Shown here in pieces: positions 42,962 through 52,104 of a DNA stretch of 64,000 nucleotides (the stretch's first letter is position 1; every line of letters starts with the position of its first letter). The notes beneath the pieces are model-generated. The model did not search any database. It was not told where the DNA came from and saw only the letters and a list, made by a program, of their open reading frames with translations. The DNA is from a bacterium (GTDB taxonomy: Bacteria; Elusimicrobiota; Elusimicrobia; Elusimicrobiales; UBA9959). The stretch lies in assembly GCA_021811185.1 (NCBI GenBank), contig JAJZPL010000011.1, positions 1-64,000 on the forward strand, in the 5' to 3' direction. The position numbers and the translations under genes were made by a program.

Positions 42962-43423
42962 TCAGCCTATCGCGAAGGTGAGGTCGGCCTCGGCCGCGGG
43001 CTCGTCGCCCACCCAGGCCTCGGCCCGTACTTTGGCCAGGCTGCTCTTGAAGCGCACTATCTCCACGTGCATCTTCAGCACGTCGCCGGGGATCACCTGG
43101 CGGCGGAACTTGGCCCGGTTGATGGCGGCGAAGAAGCCCAGCCGGCCCTTGGTCTCGGGCAGGTTCATCATCATGGCCGCAGCGGTCTGCGCCATGCCTT
43201 CCAGCATCAGCACGCCGGGCATGATGGGCTTCTCAGGGAAATGGCCGTGGAAATAGAGTTCGTTGGCGCTGACGCACTTTATGCCCACGCAGCGCCTGCC
43301 TTCTTCTATCACTTCCACGCGGTCCACCATCATGAAAGGGTAGCGGTGGGGGATGATCTTGAGGATCTCTTCGCAGGGGATGACGCGGACGGGCTTGTAA
43401 GAGGGTGCTTTGTTCTCGTTCAT
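42962..43423 (-). CDS. fabZ: 3-hydroxyacyl-[ACP] dehydratase FabZ
   Basis: The 153-residue hotdog-fold protein has HRYPFMMVDRVEVIEEG (catalytic His) and FHGHFPEKPIMPGVLMLEGMAQ (catalytic Glu). It dehydrates 3-hydroxyacyl-ACP, competing with LpxA/LpxD for the same acyl donor, which explains its place between lpxC and lpxA. Its start overlaps the lpxC stop (ATGA, 43420-43423). In some bacteria lpxC and fabZ are fused; here they are separate. Confidence 0.96.
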   Translation of the reverse strand: MNENKAPSYKPVRVIPCEEILKIIPHRYPFMMVDRVEVIEEGRRCVGIKCVSANELYFHGHFPEKPIMPGVLMLEGMAQTAAAMMMNLPETKGRLGFFAAINRAKFRRQVIPGDVLKMHVEIVRFKSSLAKVRAEAWVGDEPAAEADLTFAIG

Positions 43424-44256
43424 AGTGGGGCCGCCTTCTCTGATAATAGTTTAGCAAAATTGACATTGCCGGCGTGGCCGGGGCGCACGGCTTCGATGCG
43501 GAGGTTCTTGAGCGGCAGGCCGGCCAGCGCCAGGTCGCCTATCAGGTCCAAGAGCTTGTGCCGGGCGAACTCGTCGGCGAAGCGGAGGCCCCCTTTGGCC
43601 AGGATCTCCTTGTCGGCGATCACGATGGCGTTGTCGAGCGAGCCGCCGAGCGCGAGCCCCGCGGCCTTGAGTGCCTCCAGTTCGTGCGAGAAGCCAAAGG
43701 TGCGGGCGGGGGCCACGCGGACGAGGTATTCGTCCGGGTCCATGGCGAATTCCACGGTCTGGCTGCCTACCAGCGGGTGGCTGTGCGCGTAGGTGAGTTT
43801 GAACGAGACGCCGCCGGGCGAGGGATAGGCCGCATAGGCGGTGTCGCCTTTGGTCATCTCCAGGCGGCCTGCGAGGGTAAGGGTTCTGCGTTCCTGGTCC
43901 GGTTTTTCCTTCAGGCCGGCTTTTCTGAGCGCGGCGGCGAAGGGCAAGGCGGAGCCGTCGGCGGCGGGGGGTTCTTCGCCCTGGATCTCGATGTCGAGGT
44001 CGTCCAGGCCGAGGCCGGCGGCGGCGGAGAGCAGATGTTCTACGGTGTGGATGGTGTTGGCGCCGTCGGAGATGTTGGTGCCGCGCACGGTGCCGGTGAC
44101 GCGGTCGAGGCGGGCGGGCAGGGGTTCTTTGAAGAGGGGGCTCAGGAAGCGGATGCCGGTGGGGCCTTCGGCTGGCATAAAGGTGACGCGCGCCGCTTTG
44201 CCCTTGTGCAATCCTATCCCTTCGAAGCTTACTGGTGATTTAATCGTTGTTCTCAT
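43420..44256 (-). CDS. lpxC: UDP-3-O-acyl-GlcNAc deacetylase LpxC
   Basis: The 278-residue protein has FEGIGLHKGKAARVTF, the zinc motif NTIHTVEHLLSAAAGL, FSHELEALKAAGLALGGSLDNAIV and the second metal site EFARHKLLDLIGDLAL. It performs the committed deacetylation of lipid A synthesis. Start ATG 44256 is chosen because family members begin a few residues before TIKSPVSFEGIGLH. An upstream in-frame start at 44331 would lie inside repeat element D. Confidence 0.95.
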   Translation of the reverse strand: MRTTIKSPVSFEGIGLHKGKAARVTFMPAEGPTGIRFLSPLFKEPLPARLDRVTGTVRGTNISDGANTIHTVEHLLSAAAGLGLDDLDIEIQGEEPPAADGSALPFAAALRKAGLKEKPDQERRTLTLAGRLEMTKGDTAYAAYPSPGGVSFKLTYAHSHPLVGSQTVEFAMDPDEYLVRVAPARTFGFSHELEALKAAGLALGGSLDNAIVIADKEILAKGGLRFADEFARHKLLDLIGDLALAGLPLKNLRIEAVRPGHAGNVNFAKLLSEKAAPL

Positions 44257-44286
44257 CTTTAAACAAAAACCGCGAGATGTAAAGTC

Positions 44287-44420
44287 GGGGCCTGGCGAGG
44301 GTATGGGCCCGTCGGGCACGCTATCGGCCACACCGTGGCCGCGCTCCCGCTCGGCCTTCGCGCTTACGTAAGCTCAGGCCTGCGCGAGGGCCCGCCGAAC
44401 CCATACCCTCGCCAGTCCCC
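44287..44420. repeat. Interspersed palindromic element D (about 134 bp)
   Basis: A 16-bp perfect inner arm (44292-44307 / 44400-44415) within a longer imperfect inverted repeat. On the minus strand it carries the same central GGCCGAG/GCTTACGTAAGC core as A-C and the GGCCAC/GTGGCC hairpin of B, but lacks the AGCAAAAC block. It fills the gap between lpxD and lpxC. Confidence 0.8.
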
Positions 44421-44439
44421 TCCGGCCTACTTTTAAAAA

Positions 44440-45471
44440 CTACTCGATCCCGAGCTGCTTCTTTATTTTGAGCAGGGTCTTGTGCATGTCGGGGAGTTTG
44501 CCCAGTAAAACTTCTATCTTCATGGCCTGCAGGCGCGGGCGGGCGGTGTGGCCGAAGACTATCTGGTTGGGGCCGAGGCTGGCCATTACGCCGGTCTTGC
44601 CCATTACCACGGTGTTGTCGCCTACCGTGAGGTGGTCGGAGACGCCGGCCTGGCCGGCTATGATGGCGTTGTTGCCTATGGTGGTGGAGCCGGCTATGGC
44701 GGCTTGGGCGAGGATGAGGCAATTTTTGCCGATCTTTACGTTGTGGGCGATGTGCACCAGGTTGTCTATCTTGGTGCCGCCGCCGATCACGGTGATTTCG
44801 AGCGCGGCCCGGTCTATGGCGGTGTTGGCGCCTATTTCCACGGAATCCTCAATGACCACCTTGCCGAGCTGCGGGATCTTCTCGTGGACGCCGCGCGGAG
44901 AGATGTAGCCGTAGCCGTCGGAGCCGATCACGGCGCCGGCGTGGATGATGACGTCTATTCCCACCTCGCAGGCGTCCATGACCTTAACGCCCGGGTAAAG
45001 CCGGGAGCGCGCGCCTATTTTGGCGCCGCGGCCCACGTAGCACTGCGCGGCTATTACGGCGTCGTCGGCTACGGAGGCGCCTTCCTCTATGACGGCGAAG
45101 GGGCCGATGTGGACTTCCCTGCCGATATGCGCTTTCGGGGAAACGGAGGCGGAGGAATGAATGCCGGGGAGCGGCAGAGGGCGGGCCGCCGTTTCCACCA
45201 GGCGCAGGGCCAGCATGAAGGCGTATTTGGGGTTCTTGGTGAAAACCACGGTGCCGGGGAAATCTTTGAAGAGCCCCTCCGTGCCGCGGGGCGCCAGCAG
45301 GCACCCGGCTTTAGAAGCGGGGGCGTCCACCAGCATGGCGGCGTCGGCCACGAAGGCCAGTTCGGAGGGGCCGGCTTTCCCGAGCGGGGCCGCGCCCGTT
45401 ATGGCGCGGGCGCCGTCGCCCTGCAGGGTGCCTTCGGCCAGTTTGTTGATGTCGGCGGCGGTCAGTTTCAT
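44440..45471 (-). CDS. lpxD: UDP-3-O-acylglucosamine N-acyltransferase LpxD
   Basis: The 343-residue protein has an N-terminal uridine-binding domain ([23 protein letters not shown]) and a hexapeptide beta-helix with [21 protein letters not shown] and [14 protein letters not shown] (catalytic His). A C-terminal helix ends the protein. It N-acylates the LpxC product. Its start overlaps the skp stop by 4 nt. Confidence 0.96.
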   Translation of the reverse strand: MKLTAADINKLAEGTLQGDGARAITGAAPLGKAGPSELAFVADAAMLVDAPASKAGCLLAPRGTEGLFKDFPGTVVFTKNPKYAFMLALRLVETAARPLPLPGIHSSASVSPKAHIGREVHIGPFAVIEEGASVADDAVIAAQCYVGRGAKIGARSRLYPGVKVMDACEVGIDVIIHAGAVIGSDGYGYISPRGVHEKIPQLGKVVIEDSVEIGANTAIDRAALEITVIGGGTKIDNLVHIAHNVKIGKNCLILAQAAIAGSTTIGNNAIIAGQAGVSDHLTVGDNTVVMGKTGVMASLGPNQIVFGHTARPRLQAMKIEVLLGKLPDMHKTLLKIKKQLGIE

Positions 45472-46370
45472 ATTCCCGGTTCCTCCAGTTTTTTCAGCAG
45501 TTTGTCCGTGAGGTCTACGGCGTTCTGGCCGAAGAGGATATTGCGCTTGTCCACGATCACGCTGACTTCTTCTTTGACCGCCAGCTCTTTGAGCGCCACG
45601 TAAATGCGGCCCAGCAGGATCTCGCTCTTGCGGCTTTCGTATTCCAGCAGTTCGCGTTCGGCCATGCGCTGGAAGGTCTGCAATTCTTCTTCTTTGGCCT
45701 TGAGGTCGGCTTCCTTTTTCGCGATCGCGGCGTCGATCTCGGGCACCGAGGTGGAGACGGAGAATTTAAAGCGGTTGACCGGCACCTTGGCTATGCCGGG
45801 CATGTCGATGCCCTCCATCCCCGGGAGGCCTGTCGGGGCGGAGGGGGGGGGCGTGAGCGCCTGCGGCGGGACGGCAGCGGCCTGGGTCGAGACCGCCACG
45901 GCCTGGGTTGAGACAGTTATGGCCTGCGCGGCCACGGCCTGGGTAGAAACGGCCGCCGGGGTCTGCGTGGAAACATACGCCGCGGCCGCGCTCGAGGCTT
46001 CCACCGCCTGGGTGGAAGCCTGCGGGGGCTGGGCCGGGAGAGGCTGCAGCGCCGCGGCTACGCTGCGCTGGGTGTCCAGCAGCGAGGGGATCGTAAGGGC
46101 AAATTCGCGCTCCTGGCGGAGTTTGGCTATTTCTGCCTTAAGCGTGTAAACCGCCGTTTTTTTTGCGTTGACCGCGTCCTCTTTTCTCTTTATCTCGGCG
46201 ATGAATTCCTCGCGGGCGCCGGTGGTGCCGGAATATTCCTTGAAGACCCGGTCGATGTCCACGTAGCCGATGGTGCCGGACTCGCCGCGGTTCTCCTCCA
46301 GCAGCAGCTCCAGCGCCCCGGCGTTAACCGCCGGCAAAGCCAAAAGAACGATGAAAAATATTTTTTTCAT
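45468..46370 (-). CDS. OmpH/Skp-like periplasmic chaperone
   Basis: The 300-residue protein has a signal peptide, then [40 protein letters not shown] (Skp start) and a helical C-terminus with [27 protein letters not shown]. Skp is usually about 160 residues; here a low-complexity insertion of about 100 residues (Ala, Val, Ser, Thr, Gln, Pro; repeated VSTQA motifs, around 105-200) extends the tentacle region. Position between bamA and lpxD is the classic one. ATG 46370 is preferred over one at 46406. Confidence 0.88.
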   Translation of the reverse strand: MKKIFFIVLLALPAVNAGALELLLEENRGESGTIGYVDIDRVFKEYSGTTGAREEFIAEIKRKEDAVNAKKTAVYTLKAEIAKLRQEREFALTIPSLLDTQRSVAAALQPLPAQPPQASTQAVEASSAAAAYVSTQTPAAVSTQAVAAQAITVSTQAVAVSTQAAAVPPQALTPPPSAPTGLPGMEGIDMPGIAKVPVNRFKFSVSTSVPEIDAAIAKKEADLKAKEEELQTFQRMAERELLEYESRKSEILLGRIYVALKELAVKEEVSVIVDKRNILFGQNAVDLTDKLLKKLEEPGI

Positions 46371-46418
46371 AATCAGCGGCCTTCTTGCTTCCGGCCAATC
46401 CTCCAATCCTCTATTCCT

Positions 46419-48818
46419 CTAGAACAGGTTGCCCATCGTGAAGTAAATGTCCGAACGCTGCTCGCCAGGCTTGTGGTTGAAGCCGTAGCCCCAGTCCAGG
46501 CGGATCGGGAACGCCGGGGTGGTGAACCTGATGCCGAAGCCCGCGCCGGCCTTAAGGTTGGTGGTGCCGGTGCCGAAGCGGCTGCTCACCGCGGTGAAGT
46601 TCTCCCAGGAGTTGCCGATGTCGAAGAAGAAGGCCCACTGCACTATGGTGCGCTTGCGTTCGCGCGCCAGCGGGAACTTGAATTCCACGTTGGCCACGGA
46701 GTAGACCTTGCCGCCGTTGAGCGGGCCGATCTGCCCGTTGTTGGAGTAACCGCGGATGGTGTCCGCGCCGCCCAGGAAGTAGCGTTCGTACACGGGCACG
46801 CTCTTGGTCTGCCCGAAGCGCCCCACCATGCCCAGCCGGCTGCCGGCCGCCAGCACGAAGGGGTAGTCGTCGATGGAGAACAGCTTGAGGTTGTAGCTGT
46901 AGGACAGCGTGGGTTTGTAATAATTGACCTGGCCCTGCAGCGGGCCGCCGGCGTATTCCAGGCCCAGCGAGGATTTGGTGCCGCGCGTCGGGTCCCACAC
47001 GTTGTCGCGCGTGTCGCGGGCGAACTCCACGTAGATGGAGGAGGTCACGCTGGTGCCTTCCAGCAGCACGTCCTTGTAGAGCGCGTCCACTTCGGAGATG
47101 CGCACCTTCTCGTAGGTGTAGGAGGTGGTCAGGTGGTACTTGTCCTCGCTGAAGCGGGGGGCCACGGTGAGTTTGCCGCCGGTGCGCTTTTCGGTGTAGG
47201 CGGACAGCGTGGTTTCGTAGGGCTTGTAATGGCGGGTGTTGAACACGTCGACGCCCAGCGTGGTGGGGCTGTCGCCCACCCACGGCGTGGACCAGCTAAG
47301 GTAGTAGTCCTGCACCTTCTTGCCGAAGTTCCAGGACAGGGAGGTCTTGTACGCCCGGCCGAAAAGGTTCATGTGCGAAAGCGAAAGCGTCCCCACCAGG
47401 CCGTCGGTGGAGGAAATGCCGGCGCCGGCCGTAAGCATGCCGGGCTTGCCTTCCGTAACGTCGAACACCAGGTCCACCTTGTCGGGGTCGGGCGTGGGGT
47501 TGATCACCGGGCTCACGTCGTCGATGAAGCCCAGGTTGAAGATCCTCTCCTGGGAGCGGCGGATCTTGGAGGAGCTGAACACCTCGCCTTCCTTCTGCGT
47601 GATCTCGCGCTTCAGCACGTAGCTCTTGGTGGCCTTGTTGCCTTCCACGTCCACGTGGTCCACGAAGATCTGGGAATTCTCGGTTATATCGAAGGTGATG
47701 TCGGTCTCGCCGGTCTTCTCGTTCAGCGTTTTTTCCGGGGTTATCACGGCTTTCAGGTAGCCCTTGTCGGCGTACTTGTCCTGCAGCGCGCGGATCGTGT
47801 CGTCGAGCTTTTCCTGGCTGTAGAGCTTGCCCCGGCGGTATTCCAGCAGCGGCAGCAGCTCGCTGGGCATATAGACCGTGTTGCCGGAGAAGAAGGTGGC
47901 GCCGAAACGCTGGCGGGAGCCTTCGCTGATCTGTATTTTTATGGTGACGCCGGAACGGTCTTCGTTGAAGGTGACGCTCGACGAGACCAGCTTATATTCG
48001 CCGTAGCCGTTGTTCTTGTAGAAATCCGCCAGGGTCTTGAAGTCCGCGTCCAGGTCCTGGGGGGAATAGATCTTCTTGGGGCGGTTCTTGAGCTTGCCTA
48101 TAAGCTTTTTAGCCTTGAAGCCGGCGGCGCCGTCTATGGTCACTTCGGCCACGCGGGCCTTCTTGCCCTCCGTCACCTTTACGGTCAGGAAGCAGAGCGA
48201 GGCGGCGGTGTCGTACTTCACGTCGTAGTCGGCCTTCGCGTCGATAAAGCCCTTCTCGTGGTATTTGTCGGCGATCTTGATCAGGTCTTCGCGCATTTTC
48301 AGCTCGTCGAAGAAGTCCTTTTCTTTGAGCGTCATCTCGTCTTTTACGGCGTTCTTGGAAAGGCCTTTGGCGCCGGTGACGGTAATGGTCTTGATCATCG
48401 GCTTCTCGGTTATGATGTAGGTGATCCGCGCCGGGCTGGTGGAGCCGAGCACGGCCGCGAGCTTGGGCGAGACGGCGCGGCCGGGCAGTTCCTCGATGTC
48501 CACCGAGACCTTGTCCACGCTGCCGAGCGCCAGCAGGGCCTCTATGTCCTGCGCCACGAAATCTTTAGTGTAGATGCGGCCTTTTCTGGCCTTGCCGGCC
48601 TTCAGCACGGCCTTGGGTTTGAGGTTGACGGCGCCCTTTACGGCGGTTTCGGCCACTTCCCAGGGGCCGCTGCTCTCCCCGGCCGCCTGGGCCGCGGGGG
48701 CAGAGACCGCGGGCGCCTGAAAGGTTTCCATGCCCGGCAGCACGGTGGTGGAGCTTTGGGCCCCGGCAAAACCGGTGAAAGCGGAGAGGAGCAGAACGGT
48801 GAGAGCTGATTTGTTCAT
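46419..48818 (-). CDS. bamA: Outer-membrane assembly factor BamA
   Basis: The 799-residue protein has a signal peptide (ALTVLLLSAFTGFAGAQ), a Thr/Ala-rich extension, five POTRA-type repeats (for example KTITVTGAKGLSKNAVKDEM; QIFVDHVDVEGNKATKSYVLKR) and a 16-strand barrel. The barrel carries the conserved VPVYERYFLGGADTIRGY (VRGF-type) motif and ends in an aromatic residue, YFTMGNLF. It folds outer-membrane proteins. ATG 48818 is used; 48821 is an adjacent alternative. AAGGAT precedes it. Confidence 0.95.
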   Translation of the reverse strand: MNKSALTVLLLSAFTGFAGAQSSTTVLPGMETFQAPAVSAPAAQAAGESSGPWEVAETAVKGAVNLKPKAVLKAGKARKGRIYTKDFVAQDIEALLALGSVDKVSVDIEELPGRAVSPKLAAVLGSTSPARITYIITEKPMIKTITVTGAKGLSKNAVKDEMTLKEKDFFDELKMREDLIKIADKYHEKGFIDAKADYDVKYDTAASLCFLTVKVTEGKKARVAEVTIDGAAGFKAKKLIGKLKNRPKKIYSPQDLDADFKTLADFYKNNGYGEYKLVSSSVTFNEDRSGVTIKIQISEGSRQRFGATFFSGNTVYMPSELLPLLEYRRGKLYSQEKLDDTIRALQDKYADKGYLKAVITPEKTLNEKTGETDITFDITENSQIFVDHVDVEGNKATKSYVLKREITQKEGEVFSSSKIRRSQERIFNLGFIDDVSPVINPTPDPDKVDLVFDVTEGKPGMLTAGAGISSTDGLVGTLSLSHMNLFGRAYKTSLSWNFGKKVQDYYLSWSTPWVGDSPTTLGVDVFNTRHYKPYETTLSAYTEKRTGGKLTVAPRFSEDKYHLTTSYTYEKVRISEVDALYKDVLLEGTSVTSSIYVEFARDTRDNVWDPTRGTKSSLGLEYAGGPLQGQVNYYKPTLSYSYNLKLFSIDDYPFVLAAGSRLGMVGRFGQTKSVPVYERYFLGGADTIRGYSNNGQIGPLNGGKVYSVANVEFKFPLARERKRTIVQWAFFFDIGNSWENFTAVSSRFGTGTTNLKAGAGFGIRFTTPAFPIRLDWGYGFNHKPGEQRSDIYFTMGNLF

Positions 48819-48858
48819 CATATCCTTTAGACAGCGGACCGCAGCCGCGGTGTCGCGG

Positions 48859-48974
48859 CTTACATATAGATATCTTACTATTTTTCCATAAGGCTTATAA
48901 ATTTGCCGCCGGCGATTTTTATGCTAGAATTAGCCTTGCGCAAAATACGGCCCGCCGATACACGGAGGATCCAC
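48859..48974 (+). promoter_or_regulatory. Divergent promoter region between bamA and phoH
   Basis: Towards phoH, TTGCCG (48903-48908), 16 nt, TGCTAGAAT with extended -10 (TAGAAT 48925-48930). Towards bamA, AT-rich sequence around 48870-48895 offers TAAGAT-like -10 elements, and a GCCGCG/CGCGGC hairpin follows in the bamA leader (around 48840-48860). Confidence 0.55.
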
Positions 48975-50276
48975 ATGAAAAAGTTCTACATACTCGACAC
49001 CAACGTCCTTATCCACGACCCCCTTTCCTTCACCAAGTTCGAGGATAACACCGTGGTCATCCCCATCTCCGTGATCGAGGAACTGGACACCTTCAAGTCC
49101 GCCGGCGACGAGCGCGGCAAGAGCGCCCGCATCGTGTCCCGCAAGCTGGACGAGTACCGCGTGAAGGGCAAGCTGAACGTGGGCGTGAAGATGGAGAACG
49201 GCGGAACGCTGATCGTGGACCTGGACCACGTGCAGGTGCTGCCCAAGGAATTCAAGCTGCTCGAGATGGATAACCGCATCCTCAATACCGCCTACTGGTA
49301 CGAGCAGAAGAAGCATAACGGCACGCTGGTGACCAAGGACATCAACCTGCGCCTGAAGGCCGAGGCCGTGGGCCTGACCGCCGAGGATTACGAGGCGGGC
49401 AAGGTGAAGGTGGACGAGCTGTATCCCGGCATCGTCAATATCGACACCACCTCCGCCAACGTCGACAAATTCTACAAGGACCACGTGATCGACAGCCCCG
49501 ACAAGGACCTGTCGCCCAACGAATTCGTGGTGCTGCATTCCAAGGAAGACCCCAAGAAGTCCGCCATGGGCCGCGTGGACCCGAACGACACCACCAAGCT
49601 GCGCGCGCTGGGCGCGGAGCCTTCCCCCTGGGGCATCCGCCCCATCAACAAGGAACAGCGCTGCGCCATGGAGCTGCTGCTCGACGATTCCGTGAGGCTG
49701 GTCACCCTGATAGGCGCGGCCGGTACCGGCAAGACGCTGGTCACGCTGGTCTGCGGCCTGCAGAAAGCCGTGGAGGAAAGCGTGTACCGCAAGCTGATCA
49801 TCTGCCGCCCGATCGTCCCCGTGGGCAAGGACATCGGCTTCATCCCCGGCACCAAGGAAGAGAAGCTGAACACCTGGATGGGCGCCATTTACGACAATTT
49901 GGAGTTCGTGATGGACAAGCGCCACCCCGAGGGCGCCATCGAGAAATTCGAATACCTGCTGCAGAACGAGAAGATCGAGATCGCCTCGGTGACGCACATC
50001 CGCGGCCGCTCGCTCCCGAAGCAGTACATGATCGTGGACGACGCGCAGAACCTCACCCCGCACGAGATCAAGACCATCCTCTCGCGCGCCGGCGAGGGCA
50101 CCAAGGTCGTAGTGACCGGCGACCCCTACCAGATAGACAACCCCTACCTGGACGTGGCCTCCAACGGCCTCACCTACATAGTGGACAGGATGCGCGGCCA
50201 GAAACTTTACGGCCACCTGACCTTCACCAAGACCGAGCGCAGCCAGCTGGCGGCCCTGGTGGCGGAACTGCTGTAA
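48975..50276 (+). CDS. PhoH family protein with N-terminal PIN domain
   Basis: The 433-residue protein begins MKKFYILDTNVLIHDP, a PIN nuclease start (catalytic Asp8), with ISVIEELDTFK and LVTKDINLRLKAEAVGL. From about 215 follows a PhoH ATPase: LIGAAGTGKTLVTLVCGLQ (Walker A near 247-254), GFIPGTKEEKLNTWMGAI, MIVDDAQNLTPHEIKTI (Walker B) and VVVTGDPYQIDNPYLD. PIN-PhoH proteins act in RNA unwinding and cleavage. Start ATG 48975 has CACGGAGGAT. Confidence 0.93.
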   Translation: MKKFYILDTNVLIHDPLSFTKFEDNTVVIPISVIEELDTFKSAGDERGKSARIVSRKLDEYRVKGKLNVGVKMENGGTLIVDLDHVQVLPKEFKLLEMDNRILNTAYWYEQKKHNGTLVTKDINLRLKAEAVGLTAEDYEAGKVKVDELYPGIVNIDTTSANVDKFYKDHVIDSPDKDLSPNEFVVLHSKEDPKKSAMGRVDPNDTTKLRALGAEPSPWGIRPINKEQRCAMELLLDDSVRLVTLIGAAGTGKTLVTLVCGLQKAVEESVYRKLIICRPIVPVGKDIGFIPGTKEEKLNTWMGAIYDNLEFVMDKRHPEGAIEKFEYLLQNEKIEIASVTHIRGRSLPKQYMIVDDAQNLTPHEIKTILSRAGEGTKVVVTGDPYQIDNPYLDVASNGLTYIVDRMRGQKLYGHLTFTKTERSQLAALVAELL

Positions 50277-50292
50277 AAGAAGAAGGGTAAAG

Positions 50293-50325
50293 AAAGGGCC
50301 GGAGGAAACTCCGGCCCTTTTTATT
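50293..50325. terminator. Bidirectional intrinsic terminator
   Basis: A 12-bp stem (50293-50304 / 50309-50320) with GAAA loop and T-run, shared by the convergent phoH and U32-like genes. Confidence 0.88.
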
Positions 50326-51162
50326 TTACAGGAAGGGCGAGTAGACCAGGCGGTTTATCCGCCGGTTCAACAGGCTTTCTGGACGGGAGTAGAATTTCTG
50401 GGGGAACTTCAGGAAGACGGTGTTGCCTTTCACGTAGAGTTTCTCGTTCACCGCCGGGTGCTCCAGCTCCAGCGAGCAGATTCCGCATTCCCTTTTGCAG
50501 CGTATCCCGTCGGCCGAATCCTCCGGCCCGGTGTCCGGCATGCCGCTGACGCAGGTCCTGGCGCTGGTCATGTTGAGGTACGGGTAATGCAGCGTAAGCG
50601 AGAGCTGGTCCGGCCTGAAGCCCATGGCCTTGGCGGCGCCGAAATTGTTGGCCAGCGTGCTGCCGGTGGTGGAGAGTTCGAAGCGGCGCACGCCCAGCCC
50701 GGCGAACAGTTTAACGGCCCCGCCGTTGAGCACGGTCAGCCTGGCCCGCGTGACGAAGAAGATGTTGTCGTAGAGCAGCCGCCCGGCGTTGAGGGCGAGG
50801 CCGAGGCCCGTTTCGCGCGCCAGCTCCAGCGCCCCCAGGTCGTTCACGGTCACCTCAATGCCTTTGGCCGCGCGCGGGTGCTTTTTGCGCAGCGCGGCCA
50901 GCCGGCGGAACACCGGGCGCAGGACGCGCAGGCCTTTCTCGGAGAGCGGCGGGGTCAGGAAGCAGACCTTGGCGCCTTTCCCGAGGTAAAAAAGCGCTTC
51001 TTTCTCGTGCCAGGCGGGGGTCTGCAGCAGGTTCTCGCAGAACTCGGCGCCGGTATAGAACCAGTCGAAGCGCTCCAGCGCCCCGGCCAGGGCCCCGGTC
51101 TTTTCCAGCGCGGCCGAGCCGGCTTCGCCCAACCTCAGGCCTGTTTCCAGCACGTTCTTCAT
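50326..51162 (-). CDS. U32-family (peptidase U32/UbiV-like) protein, second of a pair
   Basis: The 278-residue protein overlaps the preceding U32 gene (ATGA, 51159-51162) and shares the U32 barrel logic: VTVNDLGALELARETGLGLALNAGRLLYDN and FELSTTGSTLANNFGAAKAMGFRPDQLSLTLHYPYLNMTSARTCVSG. Cysteines in TCVSG and the CKRECGICSLELEHP cluster could bind an iron-sulphur centre as in UbiU/UbiV, TrhP or RlhA. Paired U32 proteins often act as a heterodimer. It is co-transcribed with a radical-SAM gene; start ATG 51162 follows from the overlap. Confidence 0.65.
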   Translation of the reverse strand: MKNVLETGLRLGEAGSAALEKTGALAGALERFDWFYTGAEFCENLLQTPAWHEKEALFYLGKGAKVCFLTPPLSEKGLRVLRPVFRRLAALRKKHPRAAKGIEVTVNDLGALELARETGLGLALNAGRLLYDNIFFVTRARLTVLNGGAVKLFAGLGVRRFELSTTGSTLANNFGAAKAMGFRPDQLSLTLHYPYLNMTSARTCVSGMPDTGPEDSADGIRCKRECGICSLELEHPAVNEKLYVKGNTVFLKFPQKFYSRPESLLNRRINRLVYSPFL

Positions 51163-52100
51163 TCGCCCTTCCATGCGGTCATCCGCCGTATGAACTCTTC
51201 CCTGCCCGCCGCCGCCCCGAACTCGGCGGTAAGGTTTTCCGCCAGGTCCGCCATCCGGCGCAGCTCGCGCACCTTGCGCGCCTTGACCGCGGGCGGGTCC
51301 AGCCGCACTCCGTACTTGAGCCAGCCGACTCCGAGCCGGTAAAAATCGTAGAACGAGGCGGCGTTGTACAGCCTCGGCGCGCCGCCGCAGCCCATGCGCC
51401 GCGCCACGCGGCCCGCAACGGCCGGGGCTTCGCCCGCGCGGAGCGGGTTTATGTCGAACAGCTTTACCGGCAGCGCCGTTCCGGCGCCGCAGCGGCACAG
51501 CCCGCCTTCGCGCGTTTTGCCGCGGAAGGTGTGGTAAATGCCGGTGTGCAGGTTGCAGCGCCCGTTCACGTACACGCAGCCGAAGAAGCGGTAATCGAAA
51601 ATTTCCGTGTCCAGGCCTTCCCGGCGGCAGAGGCGCAGGATCTCGCCGGCTTCGAGGGGAGCCAGCTGGCTGGGCAGGATCAACCGCTTGATGCCGAAGC
51701 GCAGGAAGAAGCGCAGCGCGGCGCTGTTGAAGCAGGGCTGCACGGAGCTCAGGTGGAGCTCCGCCCTGAGCTTGCGGCGGCCCGAGGCGAGCAGGCTGAG
51801 CAGCGAGGGGTTCGAGACGATGAAAGCGTCGGCGCCCTCGTCCTCCAGCCTGAAAACGGTATCGGCGAGCGCCCGCATTCCCGCGGCGTCCTTGAGGACG
51901 TACATGGAGTTCAGCGCTACCAGCGCTTTCTTGCCGAACGAATGGATGATACGGAAGGCCGCCGGCAGTCCGCCGCGGCCGCGCAGGCAGGCCTGGGTGA
52001 AGGAGGGCAGGCCCGCGGCGGAGGTGTAAAGCTCGTCCGCGCCGGCCTTCACGAGCGGCTCGATCTCGGAATGCTCCAGGTAGCAGGAAACTATTTTCAT
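51159..52100 (-). CDS. U32-family protein, first of a pair
   Basis: The 313-residue protein has VSCYLEHSEIEPLVKAGADELYTS, then VALNSMYVLKDAAGM, DAFIVSNPSLL and LRAELHLSSVQPCFNSAALRF. The cysteine cluster FGCVYVNGRCNLHTG followed about 20 residues later by GGLCRCGAG corresponds to the four-Cys 4Fe-4S site of U32 proteins (NGRC as in the family's SGRC). Members hydroxylate RNA or act in ubiquinone synthesis; in this radical-SAM setting a protein or cofactor substrate is possible. It starts 4 nt after the radical-SAM stop. Confidence 0.75.
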   Translation of the reverse strand: MKIVSCYLEHSEIEPLVKAGADELYTSAAGLPSFTQACLRGRGGLPAAFRIIHSFGKKALVALNSMYVLKDAAGMRALADTVFRLEDEGADAFIVSNPSLLSLLASGRRKLRAELHLSSVQPCFNSAALRFFLRFGIKRLILPSQLAPLEAGEILRLCRREGLDTEIFDYRFFGCVYVNGRCNLHTGIYHTFRGKTREGGLCRCGAGTALPVKLFDINPLRAGEAPAVAGRVARRMGCGGAPRLYNAASFYDFYRLGVGWLKYGVRLDPPAVKARKVRELRRMADLAENLTAEFGAAAGREEFIRRMTAWKGE

Positions 52101-52104
52101 GCGC

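Noticed and set aside
34074-44420. Repeats A-D as integron attC sites or CRISPR units
   Set aside because: attC sites keep conserved outer ends and variable centres, the opposite of what is seen here. There are no regular spacers and no integrase or cas genes.
46473-48809. Long open frame antisense to bamA (778 codons), and similar long antisense frames opposite relA/spoT, msbA, lpxB and the SulP fusion
   Set aside because: They are products of high GC content and codon bias. Translations are low-complexity, rich in His, Arg, Gly and Ala, with no motif, and they mirror genes that have clear family signatures.
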